A stretch of DNA of 64,000 nucleotides, taken from positions 19,663 to 83,662 of the forward strand of contig QNGE01000976.1 in assembly GCA_008508345.1 (NCBI GenBank). Direction: 5' to 3'. Shown piece after piece: positions 8,376 to 21,640 of this stretch (its first letter is position 1; each line of letters opens with the position of its first letter). This DNA comes from Paragonimus westermani (taxonomy: Eukaryota; Platyhelminthes; Trematoda; Plagiorchiida; Troglotrematidae). The position numbers were made by a program, and so were the translations under genes. Below the pieces are notes generated by a model. It searched no databases and was not told the origin of the DNA. It was given only the letters and a program-made list of their open reading frames with translations.

Positions 8376-10384
8376 TTCTTAGTTGCAACTTAATTTATTT
8401 GAATGCTTAACACTTTGCGAAGCTATCTTAACGTTGGTGAACCACACACAGTGAGGATGTAGTTCAATAGATGAAGCTTCTGAACACTGTAGGTCAGGCA
8501 TCTCATCTCTCTAACCCCACCTGTACACTGGCATCATCCTATTGTATTTCCTTTCTAGAACCTTCGACTGCCCATTTATGACACCTTGTAACAACGCGTG
8601 AAAGAGCCAGTAACTTTATGGGGAGGTGAAACGGAAAGATTGTTAACTTCTGTAACCAGTGAAAGACAGAATTGAGATATGCATGACCCTTAGTCTCGAT
8701 CCGTTACAAGTTTTTTTTCAAATCCTTCGTCCGGTGATTGTTAAACACGACTCATTCATGGATTTGCTGATTCTCTCTCGAGGTGCTGGACAAAATGATG
8801 TACAACGGCTGTCCGGCTCGGATCTGGTAGAATACAAGCAAGATTCGTACTCACGGGCCCCCAAGGGTGCACACATTTGTCTCTCAGCACTGGTTTCGTG
8901 AATAATGGTCCACAACTTGGGTAATAAAATCTGTCAGTATGCACATGCGATTTACTTAGGGACAGCTGATGAAAATCAGCTGTACTGGGCCCCGACTTTT
9001 TGTGAGTAGGCCATATAATAGCAATACTCATACATTTTTCACAAAAGTACAAACTGTTACTTAGTAGAAACACGCTACAGTAGAAAACCACAGTGACGAA
9101 CAACTGCGTTCGGACCATGCTTCAACTCAATAATATAAGCATACATGTTCAACGTATCATGAACAATAGTTTAAATAGTGAAAGAGATTCGCTGGAGGAA
9201 GGTCGGTGTGAGGTTATCCTAAAAAAGTTTCAAAGCATTCAGTTGAGAATCACCAACTTCGAAGGTGAGTAACTTAGAGAGCTTTCTGACAGCATGCGTT
9301 TCGGATCAGCCAGTCAAAGCGGTCCGCTTGACATATGGTGCATTAACGACAACAATTCATAAAGTGCTGTGAGGTAACCCTTCAAAAGTATTGCATTTTG
9401 TTTGTAGCACGTGTCTGTGTATTGTTAGGTCACAAAAAACCAAACTGTTGATTCAAGGCACGCTAGCTGGGAAGATGGAGATTCCAATAAAACCCGAATG
9501 CCGCTCAGCGCATTAGTGGGGCATATAGCTCAAATGAGTTTAGCGAAAAACCTAATGGGTTGCTTAACCTACCCATTGGGTTTTTTCGAGCGAAACCTTA
9601 CGATTATCGTTCTCGACTCAATGCACACCTGATTAATGTTTTTGGTTTAGTCTACTGATCGTTGCCAACTTCCAGGCCGTACTTGGTAAACGAGCTCAGT
9701 GTATCATCGGTTATCTTGAACTCCAAAGTTCTTTTACCCACAACCATTTTGAAGCTTTCACTGACGTTTCAACAATCACTTCAACCCCATTAACACTAAA
9801 CGGAATGCAGCCATGACAATAACCGAAGAGGGTAGTATGAGGATCGCCATAGCACCACTCAGCTCTCTTCCCAGAGGGGAGAGTATACAGAAGCCAAAGT
9901 TACTGGAGATAGACTCGCTTCACCGTGACAGCCGTCGAGTGTTTTTGCACGAGTGCCGTCACCCTTTTCTACGAAAAGGAAGGGTCTCGAATGGCAGGTA
10001 TTGAGATAAGACTATCTGTCGGCAGTATAACGGAGACTTGACATGTGGCAGATGATGAAGATGAAGAAATTGACATACAAGTTTTGATTGTGTACTGCCG
10101 GGAGTGGTGATGTTCGAACGGCGGTCCTACATATTGACGTCGATGATATATGAATTGGTTCACCCGATCTAGCTTGAAACCGCATGGCGTATACTGTGGT
10201 CCAACCAACCGTTCAGTTGACTGCTCCGTGTAACCAACTGCCCAACACATATCTCGACGACCAACGACTGATTACTTAATGATGTCATTTGAAAGCTGTC
10301 ATCTACAGGATTCTCGTAGATCTTACCCATAGTCGGTCTTAATTACCCTAAAACTGATGTCAATACCAGCGAGGTTCATGCGAG
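8376..10384. other. No gene recognised; one hairpin
   Basis: A strong inverted repeat lies at 9546-9585 (AAAAACCTAATGGGT, 10-nt loop, ACCCATTGGGTTTTT; 14 of 15 pairs). The open frames (up to 120 codons, minus strand at 8756-9118) show no motif. Confidence 0.45.
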
Positions 10385-10760
10385 ATCCACCTTAATTGCT
10401 TTTGGACCTTATGATGCCAAAAGTTTCACGAGAAAAGTTGTCACCAACAAAAGGTCAAGCCTAGATTTCACCTTAACCAGCGAACAACACATGATTAATG
10501 ACCCACTTTGTTGTGATGACTACGGAGTCACATCTCAATTAGTAGCGGAAGTGGAGATGTTTCCGCTGATTCGAAACTCTTCATTGATTGTTTACGAAGC
10601 GGATTGAGCAGCCTTTGCCGAAGAAATTAGGGATATGTGTTGGTCTGATGCCACAGCATATCCATCCCTCGACAGTGACTGGATTTTTGTTGTAACCGCC
10701 CTCAATAACATCATCCATTAATATCTTCTAACGACCCAAGCGCAAAAGCCCACTTTGGCA
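10385..10760 (+). pseudogene. LINE endonuclease C-terminus and linker (decayed)
   Basis: One reading frame gives VVTNKRSSLDFTLTSEQHMI followed by YGVTSQLVAEVEM, which parallels the LDLVLTSEE..I....LGxSDH.VV segment that closes the apurinic-type endonuclease of CR1/jockey-like LINEs; the catalytic SDH appears as TSQ. After a stop, AFAEEIRDMCWSDATAYPSLDSDW and FVVTALNNIIH resemble the linker between endonuclease and RT, where such elements have FRxxDW..FxxxLxxxixxyvP. No RT follows. Assignment rests on one aligned stretch, so it is moderate. Confidence 0.5.
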
Positions 10761-13700
10761 CTCCAAAGTGTATTTGCGCACAGTAATTATATCAGCTTGG
10801 AATATGCGTCAGTTGGAGGGAAGCGAAAATGCATATGATGAGAACTATACAGTTTGCGCCCGCGGAATAACTGCGAAGACTGACAAAAATAAACACAGCG
10901 CAGAAGTGTTTTTTGTACGACTGTGATCCTCATCAAAAGCCATCCCTCACTAGTGCTACACGTGTGAACTGTCCGCCTTAAATAGGGAAGCTGCCAACGG
11001 TCTTGACAACCATTATTTGCATGTGTTCGCTTTCAGCTCCACAGAGTCGATGCACACATGTAGTACCAACCTTCTCTGTCATGTGAACAGTCACTTTCAC
11101 AATACAGCGTATTCCAAAAACCAATAACGCGTTGTGAAAATAATTCTTCAGATCTTGATCTCATCTCTTCTCTAGTACTAAAGAAATGCGTCGAAGAGTT
11201 GTGATGGCCATTCAGTGATTTTTCCAACTGATCTCTCCGAAAAATTCGGATCCCCAAAGCCGACGCGTGAAAAGTTTCGCCAATCTTCAAATGTGTTAAT
11301 CACAGGATCCCGTTAAGTACAGGTCATTTGCATTACTCTCGGTCGCCTCAAAGTTCATAGAGGGCTGAACAGGCGACCAGGTAAATAGGTGCTTCATTCG
11401 AGTTCCACTAATCCTTGCCAGACAACACGGATTGCGAAAAGGACGCTGTTGTGGTAATGATCTAAGTAGTGCGTGGGATGACCTTCGGTCGAGTACACCA
11501 CTTAACGCTGTACGCGGAGCTACAGAATTATGGTACGGAAGGTCTTCCTAATTCCATGTTTTACCGTTCAGTGTGTCAAATTCAAGGGAAGACAACGCGT
11601 TAGTACAATCGATTCTCATCTATGACGCAGAAGGAATTGTGTCAGTTTGATAAGACATGTTGTGGACGGTAAGCCTTGACGACCACAACGTTAGAACAGT
11701 GTTTCCGTAGGCACAAGTATGGATTATTTAATCGAAGTTCATTCACGTCAACTGTGGTCAGAAATCGGTCTCTCTTGGTTTTCGACGGACCAACCTTGAC
11801 TCGGTAAAGTGGGCGGAAACAAGTCGCTGGATAGACGATCCGACTTAGATCGATAGCAGGTGCTCCAGTCGCACTGGTGATTGTTTTAATAAGCGTCTGT
11901 TTTCATGATCAACGTGATTAACGAGTTTTTACAGAAAGAAGCCAGTTCTTTCCATAACCGCGAAGAAAAGTCTGAAGTAGAGTTGAAATAAACACGACAT
12001 TAGACATCACAGAAGGTTGTTCTTACAACACTATAAGGCCCATCCTTCTGAACACAGAAACCTCTTGTTTCAACCGTGTTGTTGTCATGGCTATACCCAT
12101 AGCATGATCGATCAATCTTTGTTTCGTCATAACTGTAAGAGAGCGGTATCGAAGTCTTGTCTCTTTTTGGATCTCTGACAGGGTTGACCTCATTTGAACT
12201 TGTTACTTGTTCGTTTCCTCTTGACAACATTGTTCAATATGGTTGTTATGTGTTTGGCCTGAGGATGAATAACCGTGAACGAGTTTGTTCTCCGGACTCT
12301 CTCTTTGATGTATCTTGCTTCTTATATGCAAAAAACAATATGAGGCTCCTGTCGCTGCTCATTGTGATCAACTACACAAGTGTCCTTCTATAGATCTTGC
12401 GGAATTATTTACTCATTTGGCAAACTCGATTGGAGTATTTTTTGTGTGAAATAATATTGTGGATAAATTTGCAATTATTTAATTGAAATTTACACTCTAC
12501 TCGCAAGGGATGCATAAATGTCGAAACAAGTCAGTTCCTTATATTATGGCAAATGCCCCAAGAGATACTATCAAACTGATCTACTTTTAGTTGGAAGCTA
12601 CAAGACAAGCTAGAGTTCAGTGGCTTACCATTATTATCGAGAACTAGATATTCATCCTTCTTAAGTCGGCACTGACATTGCCAGTTGTGCGATGGTTGAC
12701 AAGACGCATACTTCTGATTCTGTCAGTCTGTTGATAACTGTGACATTCGAAGTTTTAAAGATCTACACTTTGTTTATCGTTGTGTACGAGTTGTAACGTG
12801 CACAATATATAACCACCACTGTGATTATCGACGGCATAATTACGATTATTAGTTTAAAAAATACATGAGTTCAGTAAAGATAAATATTCTACAGCAAAGT
12901 ACATATAGATGATGCAACGTGAAATCACCGAAGTTATGAATCCCTTCAATGGATTAGTAAAACAATTTTGCGCAAGCGCTGCAAGATCTCGAGATTATTC
13001 AATATCAGCAGGTGTAACACCATCACACCGTTGAATAGACCATTTTCCTTGGTTTAATGACTCAGGAACACCTGAAAACTACACTACATAAGAAAAGGTA
13101 GATAGTTCTTGAAGTTGACAAAGGTTTACGCACATGTGACGATTTAAAAAAGGAATCTATTCCACATGAACTTCGTGAAGTTAAAATGATGATGAATCTT
13201 GAATTGAGGTGATGGTAGAATACATCTATTGACAATAAAACTGACCAAGTTGCCCGAGTTTGTCTACAAGCATTTCCCAAGAAAGTTTTAAATTTTTTGG
13301 ACTGATACAAAAACATATTTACAGCTGGTGTTGAGCAATAGTGATCATATGTCCCAACTTCGGCGACTGATCCACCTAAGGTAGAGAATGGTCATTTACC
13401 GTTTACCTTTTGACATCACCTGTCAAGAAGAAGGGGCATGATTTGTGACATTCAATTCGACAGAAGAATTAAGCTAACTACCTGGAAGCGGGCCATTTGT
13501 TGGTTCACTATTAAACGAGAGCTAGCTGCTAAATTGGTTGTAATCAACAGCATGAAGAATAGCTCGAAGATATTTGAAAGAAATGCCTAGGCGTGTAAAG
13601 CATTTTTCCACCCACAAAACTACAGAAGGCATGGTGTTGTTGCGAAATATAAATTGTGCTGGCTTACAGTTGGCTGAATCCCTCTGATGATTAGCACGGT

Positions 13701-15689
13701 TCTCGTGCATATTGCCCACATCGAACTCGTTCAAACCAAACAAAGGAAGACTGGAATTTTTCGTAGCATATTTTGTCTTAGTTTTAGAGTGTCGACAATA
13801 GTAGCTATATTTGACACACGTTGTCATCAGAAGTATACATATAAGAGAGTTTTATTGATAATATTTGTGCAACATACGTCGTGATTTCCGGACGTCTGAG
13901 GAGTGAATTGCATTTTGGCTAGTTTTGCATGATCCATCTGAAGATACACCATTTCTACATTGCTATCAACAATTTTGAGACAGACAGAAAAGGTGGAACG
14001 TCTCTGACATTAGTGGAATTACTACAGGTGATCTCAAAGTTAGAAACGGGAAGTAAATTTGCCACGGAATGTTGATTTAAGGCGGAGCATTTTGAACCAG
14101 TACAATGAAATGTTAATGCCTTTGTGGCCGTAATTAGTGTAAGTTAGCTAGTCGAGGCGGATTGTGTCTATCTACCTTCAGAGGCTGTGAGCAGGTCCCA
14201 AAGTGGATGTACTGAACAATCCATGTCTGTTTCTTGCACAATTTCTGCCGGATTAAACTAGATTCTGTTCTTAACATGTTGAAATTCAAATTATGTATTT
14301 CTGTGGTACGTTCAAAACGATTTCAGGCACTACTGCTGCTCATTCGACCGACTCTAATCATTTTGTCGAAAAGAGAGGTGCTTTTGCGGATGATTTATCA
14401 ATGCCAAGAAATCAAACCAAAATGGTGTGATCCCGAACGTTTCAGTTAGATAGCTACCACTTAATATTCAGCTCATTGGTGCATCCTCCGTCTGAGTTCA
14501 ATAAACAAGCATGCTCATATCACATTCTGGGATATATCCGACAGGTTGTGTGCACAGAGCGTAAACGCACGAAGCTTGGTTCGACGAATCGTTCACTTTT
14601 TATAGGGTGAGGTTGCCTGGCTTGTGTTAGTTCACCATCAACTTTCAGTTCGCCATGTGCGATTTTGTTTTGCATACTTCAAACTGCAATCGCAGACTGC
14701 ATTATCACAAGTTGTCAGTTTACTTCGTTCAAGTTTTAGAAAAAGAGAAACCTGTCGGTCAAACAACATCTTCTCGGTACTAAAATACGTTCACCCTAAA
14801 AGCCCCATACCTAAATCTTTTGTGACGGCATCAAAGTTAATTTTCTGTAAGCGCAGATGTGACACATAGATTCGTGATGTTGCATCGAATAAGCAAACTG
14901 TGTGTCAATTTGGGCCAACCTAATTTGACGTAAGGTCCTTAGTTCTTGTGTTGGAACATTGGTGCCCGTTAGAATGCGCTACTGTTGTGTCTCATTACTC
15001 ATGGTGGAGTTGTACTTGTCTATTCACATACAATTCACATTTCTTTGAATCATACAGTTTGCGAAACAAAACTCATTAATGATAGATTACAAATGAATGT
15101 GTATTTTGTATAAATGATGTAATAATGTACATGTGTAAGTATCTATTGTCTGTTTTTAATAAGCACATGATTCCGTTCTTTTTGATCACATATGTTAACC
15201 TGGATAGCAAGAAATCCAAGAACTGACTAACGATGGTTAAACTGACCTAACATCCTCAGAGAAATAGCTGAACAATTATGTCTGATCGGCGTAAGTCCCT
15301 CAATTCCTTTGCTTTTCTCCGAATCAGAAGAAAGCTGATCGAGATATTAAGCCTCATCCACGCTTCGTATTCCGTCTTTTATTGTTTTAACCCTGTATTC
15401 CAAGGTTAATTAAACATGACCTCATGGTACAAGGCCGTTCTCGCAACGTCCGAACCTCGTAAAGTAAGGCTCAGTTTTCGACATAGCTAACAAAATTCTC
15501 ACATGAATTCCATTCACTATGATCATTCGTACTAGCAATTCAACCTCTAATTGAAATAACACGTTCCAAAAACTGTGGTGAGCATTTCATTCAGAGAAGT
15601 TGCTGAAATGATTTTTTATATTCCGTACGCACTACAGGCAATTTTCACAAATGGCTCTGCGCAGAATACCATCTTGAGGTTATGCTCAA
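10761..15689. other. No recognisable gene or repeat
   Basis: AT-rich sequence with scattered short frames on both strands. I found no domain motif, tandem array or copy of the repeats described elsewhere. Confidence 0.45.
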
Positions 15690-17875
15690 ACGTTGAGAAG
15701 GGGAGATTTTCTTAACTCAGCGCTAGGCTTGACGAACCATTTAGTCAATACTCTAACATCTTCCTCTGTTGAGGATATCTTCGAGGCAATAAGAAAAGCT
15801 GCACACTACCAACATATGCGAGTGGGACAATCACGGTCTTTTCTTAGCTGCATTCTTGCCAGCGAGGCTGGAATTAGAGACAATCCATATATCACTACTT
15901 CACTTGGTCGTAATGATCACCGAATAATGGAGTTCCACGATATGCATGGGACCGGGAAAAATATTCCCCAAACTACAAGTCTGAAGGCATTTCACAAAAG
16001 CACTTCCCCAGGGATGAAGACATAGCTTAGCACATTCAGCCTAAACGACCACTGGCAGCTCATCATTGTGGAAAATTTCGATGCCATTGACAACCATGTT
16101 CCAAAAGAGTGTCCCGGGTTAGTAGAAAGCCGGGACAGGAACACATACCAACTAGAACAATCCCAACTTGCGTCTGTTGAGTAAACTACGCGGCTGCTGG
16201 AAGGACCGATTATGCTATCAACGCGATCATGCTGAAAAGTTGACGGTGAATCCCAAGATCTTCTACGGCGCGGATGCAGCACATACGAGGAATAGGACTG
16301 GTATTTCGCAATCGCAAACCTCTGGTAGTTCTATTAGTACGGACGTAGAAGCGGCCAACACTCCAGACAAACAGTAGGAAAGTGTGCATAACTGCAAACC
16401 ACAAGCAGCTGTTGAGCGAATAGGCATCAATGCGATTGAATTATCTTACATTTCGGCGCCCCATATAGGAATCATATTAGAGAGCCTACTAACCCGCAGA
16501 TCATTCCATCCAGACTTGATGTCCTCTCTCATCTTCAAAAGTTGCGTCATCGAATTAGCAGAACTGCTCGCGGTACTTTTAACCGCTCCTTCTCAACTAC
16601 TCCATCAACTGAAAGCCTGGAAACAGTTTATGCTCACACCTATCTTGAAAGGTGAATGTAAAGGTGACCAAGCAAATTACCAATCAACAGCGCTGCTTCC
16701 AGTGTGGGGCTCATCAGGTGACTCTTTCAGGGCAATGTTGAACACATCGCATTCATCACCACAGAACAACTTGGCTTCCGCAAGGGATACTCATGTGTCA
16801 CCACTCCGCTGATTGCTCCTGATGTTTGAACGGAAGCTGTCACAGCAAGAATGGCCATAAATGCGGTTCATCTTGACGTTTACAAAGCCTTTGATAAGGT
16901 TGATCGACCCATCTTACAGCACAAACTACTTTTTATGGCATAAATGCGCGCCTACTCACTTGGCCTGAGGATTGTCTGATTTAACCTATGTTCAACGTCA
17001 GAGTGGTTTCTGGAAAACGGAAGAGCACTACAGGATTTAATCTCAAGACCCTAGTTATTGATTCCTTCCGTTCTTGTAATTCCCAGCATACTCAAATCAC
17101 CGATGTTACTCCGTGCCTATGAAACAAAGGTTTGGCGAATTCTAGAGGACCCGGGAGATGCGATAATACAGTGGAACAAATCAAATTGTCCCGAGCACAG
17201 TCCATAGGTTCATAGGAAGCAACTTGCCATTCACTTTCGTGAACTTTTGTCATTAAAAGTGTGCCAATTACTAACTCGACTACACAAAGCTGCTCATATC
17301 ATTATGCGACCAAGACCTGTGTACCATAGCGACGGACAGCTTGAGCCTGTCTAGGAATTGTGCTGTCAAGGGTAAAGAAGCACATATGACCGTGAACTTC
17401 CGAGGAGGAATCTGTGAAACATCCCACTGTTTTCGCCTCCATAATCTGCACACACCTGGAAACGAACATGCAGGTCTGTTGTGTTTATCTTGAGAAAGAT
17501 TTGGCACTTATTAGAGCTGTTCAGAAACAAACCACTAAAAGAATTATGGGGTTCAGGAAAACCTCTTGCACGGGAAGACTGAAAAAATTAGGTCAATTCT
17601 CAGTCAATTACAGAAATCCCAGGGTAGACCAACTTCTTATCCACAAAATACATCACACCGTGTGTCATCCACTGGCACATCTCCCAACAAATAAGGACGG
17701 ACGACTTTGTGATCATTATCTGAAACTGACTCATAGAACAGGTAGGTTATTTTGTAGATAGAACTGCTTTACAGATATGATTTTTTATACTGGAACGCAC
17801 TGCCCAACACGGTGGTCTCCGCCGAATTGATTAATAGATTTACAATATTACTGGATGGGCAAATACGTGTGTGAT
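15690..17875 (+). pseudogene. CR1/jockey-like LINE: endonuclease end, RT and C-terminal domain (decayed)
   Basis: One element is readable in pieces on one strand and in the right order. At 15820-15945, FLSCILASEAGI and TTSLGRNDHRIMEF match the endonuclease C-terminus (SDH as NDH). At 16500-16710, FHPDLMSSLIFKSCVIELAE and WKQFMLTPILKGECKGDQAN match the RT entry (PDG..P.ilK and W..a.i.Pi.KkGd...NYRP). After a frameshift, LGFRKGYSCVT and AVHLDVYKAFDKVD (about 16865-16905) give the palm region with motif A. At 17500-17760, LIRAVQKQTTKRIMGF, LGQFSVNYRNPRVDQLLIHKI and DHYLKLTHRTGRLFCR, then WNALPNTVVSAELINRF in another frame, match the terminal region. Many stops and at least two frameshifts. Motif C (YADD) is not readable. 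Confidence 0.8.
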
Positions 17876-19599
17876 AACCGGTACTACAAGTTTCCTAACA
17901 ACCATACTAGCTTAGTCTAGCAGATCAGTTATTACGGATATCTGGCTTGCTGTTGTTTCACTTTGTTTCAGTATTCTCCGCTAATATGACTGTAACCAAC
18001 GGCTTGTATGAAGTTCCACTTTATTTAATTTTATTCATCTTTTGTTCACACCTACAAACCGTCCAACACAAAGACAGGAAGACACAAACAAAGCTCTTTC
18101 TCCCTCCTTCAACAACGTGTGAATCTATATGCCGAATGTAGTCTACATAATGTGTACGACAATGAGTCATTTTGATACGTCTGAATGATAGTCATTCAAC
18201 TTTTGTTGTACCGATTCCCGAAGGTTCATGAGGCGCCTGTGGTCTCTTCACGAAGCTTGCATCAACAAACTATGTTGAACACATGTTGCCTACTTGCATT
18301 TACTGTGTTATAGACAAGTTTGGTCCCAGTCTGATTTAGTAAACCGAGTGAAATTGTGCTTTCCCGTTGGTAAGTCCGAGAGAGGTTTTTCCTAACTAAT
18401 CAGGGATAGCTTGATTCAAGTCAGTTATCCTGATATTGACGTAATTTGTGCTTCAACAAAATAGTTGCAATTATATAGTAGTGTACACAAAAAATCTCGT
18501 TTCATGCTAAAATGAATAACTTAAGCCCCGTTTTTTCAGTCAGCAAACAATGTTGACTGGTCATTCTTTTCTGCCTCTTTGACAACTGAAGAACGTTGCG
18601 TGACATTTCTCATAAGAAGAGCATTAAACACAGCAGTTGAAATACCAACTGTTACATGTTGACATGTGAAAACAAGAACCATGAAATGAGATGGACAAGT
18701 TCCGGAAACAATTATTTAAATAGTTAAATATCTGCAGAACTCCAAATTTCATATATAATATGTTTATATATATTCTTCACCCTGCTGTTGATCAAGAGCT
18801 GAAGACTCACATTTCATTACATTAGTCTTTTTAGCAATTCATCACGGAGCGTTGGCCATTATTGGAATGAAACCCGTTATCTTGCCTGGAGATGCACAGT
18901 TCTCCCGAGAACTTCTGTTTGCACTGACTACGTACACGCGGTCAAGAACTTCCCACGCATTGTCAGGGTGAGGTGTGAGTGCCACGAACTGCTCTAACGG
19001 TGCTTCTTCTGAATCCTTTCAAAGGCTATTGGGTCCGCACAAAACAGTAGAGAATGATACTCCACATTTGGGATCACACAAAACATGCACTTGATCTTGT
19101 TAGCAATTTGGTCTGCAACCTTGACTTCGAAAGACAGAATCAGGCAGCATCTCTAATTTCCGACTGCCTGATATAAAATTATCTCGCTGTTCGCATACCG
19201 AACTGCATACCTGGTGATTTCTTCAGTCCCCTGATATCCTATTTCTGCACAGGAAAAGAAAGGCACCTGTCTACTTCGTGGCTCCCGATTCCATTAAAAG
19301 TTTCAGCGTTTATCTGGTTCCCGAAATATCCTCATATACTAATGAGACCGAAATTATCAAGAAAAGGTTTTTACTTACTTGTGACGGATACAATGATGCA
19401 CAACTGGATAATAACTACAACACCACTAGTCTGATTATGATCAAAGTCGAAGGGTTTAAAATGCATGGTGCCTGGTCATCGTTCAGTTTTATCTGATCTG
19501 TTTTTATTGCTTTTCGTGTGGTGATTATGGAATTTTTAACCTATTGGTCAAGGACATGTCAGACATAAGGCACAAACTTGTTAAGTATAGTTATAATCA
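17876..19599. other. No gene recognised
   Basis: A segment near 19085-19200 reads TCTLDLVSNLVCNLDFERQ, which resembles an endonuclease end of a LINE, but nothing beside it confirms this. Short TA-rich stretch near 18750-18775. Confidence 0.35.
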
Positions 19600-21260
19600 A
19601 CCTGATACGGATATTATATAACCAGTGAACTATGCATATGGGAATGTGACGTCAGTGGAGTTGTATGCGTTGCAGTTCATTCGATATTCAGTAGGACGTA
19701 AAACGAACTTGATTACCATCTGGAGTATTTGCCTAGTGCTGTTAAGAAAACACCCGTTTGAGACAGATGAGAAAGTGCATTTTTGGTCAGACCTGTCTTC
19801 ACACCGGCACGGTCTAGTCAAAGACGAAATAATATCTGACCCTGAGAAAACAAGAACAATCACTGAAAGAATCACACGAAATGGTTTTCTAGTAATTTCA
19901 AAAGTACGTGAGATGATTAACAGACTGAAATGATTCCAATCACAAGTCACAGAACTGACACAACGCTTAGAAGGTTTGAAACAAAGGAAGGAACAGTGGC
20001 AGTGAATAAGAAAGCAACAAAGTGTTCCGAACAAGATGAAATTGCTTACCAACGACTGATCTGACCTTTCCACAAGAGTGTCACATTCTATTCACTGTGA
20101 ACGTACGTCACAGTTACTGACGAAAATGCGCTCATGACCGGTTCACAGGAGAAAATAAACCGCCCACAATTAGTGTGCTCACTACGGAGCTTTTAAGTCA
20201 AACTGATTAGACTGTAAAACGTTAACACCAGCTCCTCTATGACCTTGGCAGCCACATTCATGTGCCTTCTACTTTTTCAACGCCTACCACCAGCATACAA
20301 AAGTACGATATTTGGAAGCCATCAAAATAGCAATGGAGAATGAAGAATCAGATGTTCGTCTAAATCGAAAAGCAGCACCAATAGAATCCAGTTGACCAAC
20401 CCTCAAACAACCGACAGAAAGTGAAGGTCAAGGAAAGAATAAAACTGTTTAACAGATGTGCTTCCATATTTAGCATTTTCCGATGAAGCATCAGAATTCA
20501 AATGAATTGGATTTTATCGGAGAACAAACGTTTATCCCGAGATGGTTACAACAAGAAATTGGACAAGCTTACGAGTAACAGGTGGGTGGGTAACGGGTAA
20601 CTAGATTGAGTGACGGAATAATACGGCTGTTCAGAAATGGGGAGACCAATCAAGCAGCTGAAGTTTGGGTGTAACAAGAAAGAGAGAAAGCCATTTTTAA
20701 GAGATACAGCATACCACCTCCAGCAGACGGCATCAGTAGGTAGCATGTATATACAAAAGGAGAACCATTTGCATAATACAGACTCTAACAGCAAAATCCT
20801 CAAGATTGACTTATCATACTAGACTAGTTCAAACACAGTAATCAATAGACTACACGAATTTGTCGTTAGGTGGGGAATATTCCAGTTGGCCTTACACGAT
20901 AGTGGATCTCATTTTAGTACATCTGGATTCAGCACTGTTCGAAGAAATTCCATTTTGCAGCATTTTTTAAGAGTGCATGTCACGGACATTCAAACGGCAA
21001 ATGCAGAGCAGTAATCAGAAAATTTATACATAAAATAATCGTACTTACGACGGTGAAACCACTTCATTTACTGGCTCACTACCGTCACGCCTAAAGTTAA
21101 CATAAACCCAGTGCAACGATTGGTTGAAGTACAAACAACAATCCACTTGCACAATAAATTCACTCTTCTGAAATATCGCATCAATCGAACAATCACAAAA
21201 CACCGCGTTCAAGGATGTTTTACTTCTGATTACAGATATCGTAGAAACGGTTAATAAGTA
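19600..21260 (+). pseudogene. Ty3/gypsy-type pol: RT thumb to integrase, internally deleted
   Basis: In order on the plus strand: FSRT.NELDYHLEYLPSAVKK (19680-19745; equivalent to FSKTLEEHLxHLxxVFxRLKE after the YVDD motif, which reads CVAV here), then HGLVKDEIISDPEKTRTITE (19810-19870; LGHxVSxxGIxxDPEKT), and VREMINRLK (connection). Next come FIPRWLQQEIGQAYE (about 20530-20575), like the start of the integrase N-terminal region, and VINRLHEFVVRWGIFQLALHDSGSHF (20835-20915), where HDSGSHF matches the D.G..F of the integrase core, followed by ACHGHSNGKCRAVIRKF matching YHPQSNGxxER. RT to integrase spans about 1 kb, less than usual, so most RNase H is missing. The YVDD and catalytic Glu are lost. 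Distinct from the 2600-3440 fragment. Confidence 0.7.
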
Positions 21261-21504
21261 GTGTATTTTTCAATAAAAATGTGTTCGAACCCAATAAATT
21301 TGCCATTTTGATTAGTATGCTACTATAACAATCGAAGTTTATTTCGAAGCACTAGAGCTATTGAGAAATGTTCCGCTTAGAATGGCCAATCATTTCGTTA
21401 CCAAAGTTTTCCCCTGATGTTTTTCTTCAAGTTGAACATCACTCACATTTGATCGCAGTGTTCGCATTCAGATAGACTTTCCAGCCGGCCGGTGTCTTTC
21501 GAAA

Positions 21505-21640
21505 TGAAGCACTAGACTCGAGTTTCGCTCTCATTAGAGCTCGTCAGTAGTGCATATCCTTGCCACGGCCTGGATTTGAACTCCCGCCATTCCAATCATG
21601 AGGCAACCGTGTTAACCACTGCGCCATTCACCTCACATTA
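21505..21640 (-). mobile_element. tRNA-headed SINE with hammerhead ribozyme (copy 1)
   Basis: The minus strand carries an RNA polymerase III A box TGGCGCAGTGG (21617-21627) and a B box GAGTTCAAATCC (21572-21583) at tRNA spacing, with GGTGAATGG before the A box. A hammerhead starts about 19 nt after the B box. tRNA head plus hammerhead is the known organisation of schistosome Sm-alpha SINEs. The element encodes no protein; transcription would be internal and by Pol III. The ends and any target duplication were not found. Decayed relatives: 36440-36560, 50085-50165 and 53420-53585, all on the minus strand. Confidence 0.75.
21509..21553 (-). ncRNA. Hammerhead ribozyme, complete core, 45 nt
   Basis: Read on the minus strand from 21553: GCACTA, CTGACGA, GCTC-TAATGA-GAGC, GAA, AC-TCGA-GT, C, TAGTGC. 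Helix I is six perfect pairs flush with the core (21548-21553 with 21509-21514). CTGACGA (21541-21547) fits CUGANGA, helix II is four pairs with a six-nt loop, and helix III is the minimal two pairs (A15.1-U16.1 and C-G) with a UCGA loop. The cut is predicted after C at 21515. Every invariant core base is present. Minimal helix III is common in metazoan retroelement hammerheads. No downstream ribozyme was found, so release of unit-length RNA would need a tandem copy. Confidence 0.85.

Noticed and set aside
19085..19200. TLDLVSNLVCNLD resembling a LINE endonuclease end
   Set aside because: No supporting motif upstream or downstream in either frame.
19630..20073. 147-codon minus-strand open frame
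   Set aside because: Antisense shadow of the gypsy RT readable on the plus strand; no motif of its own.
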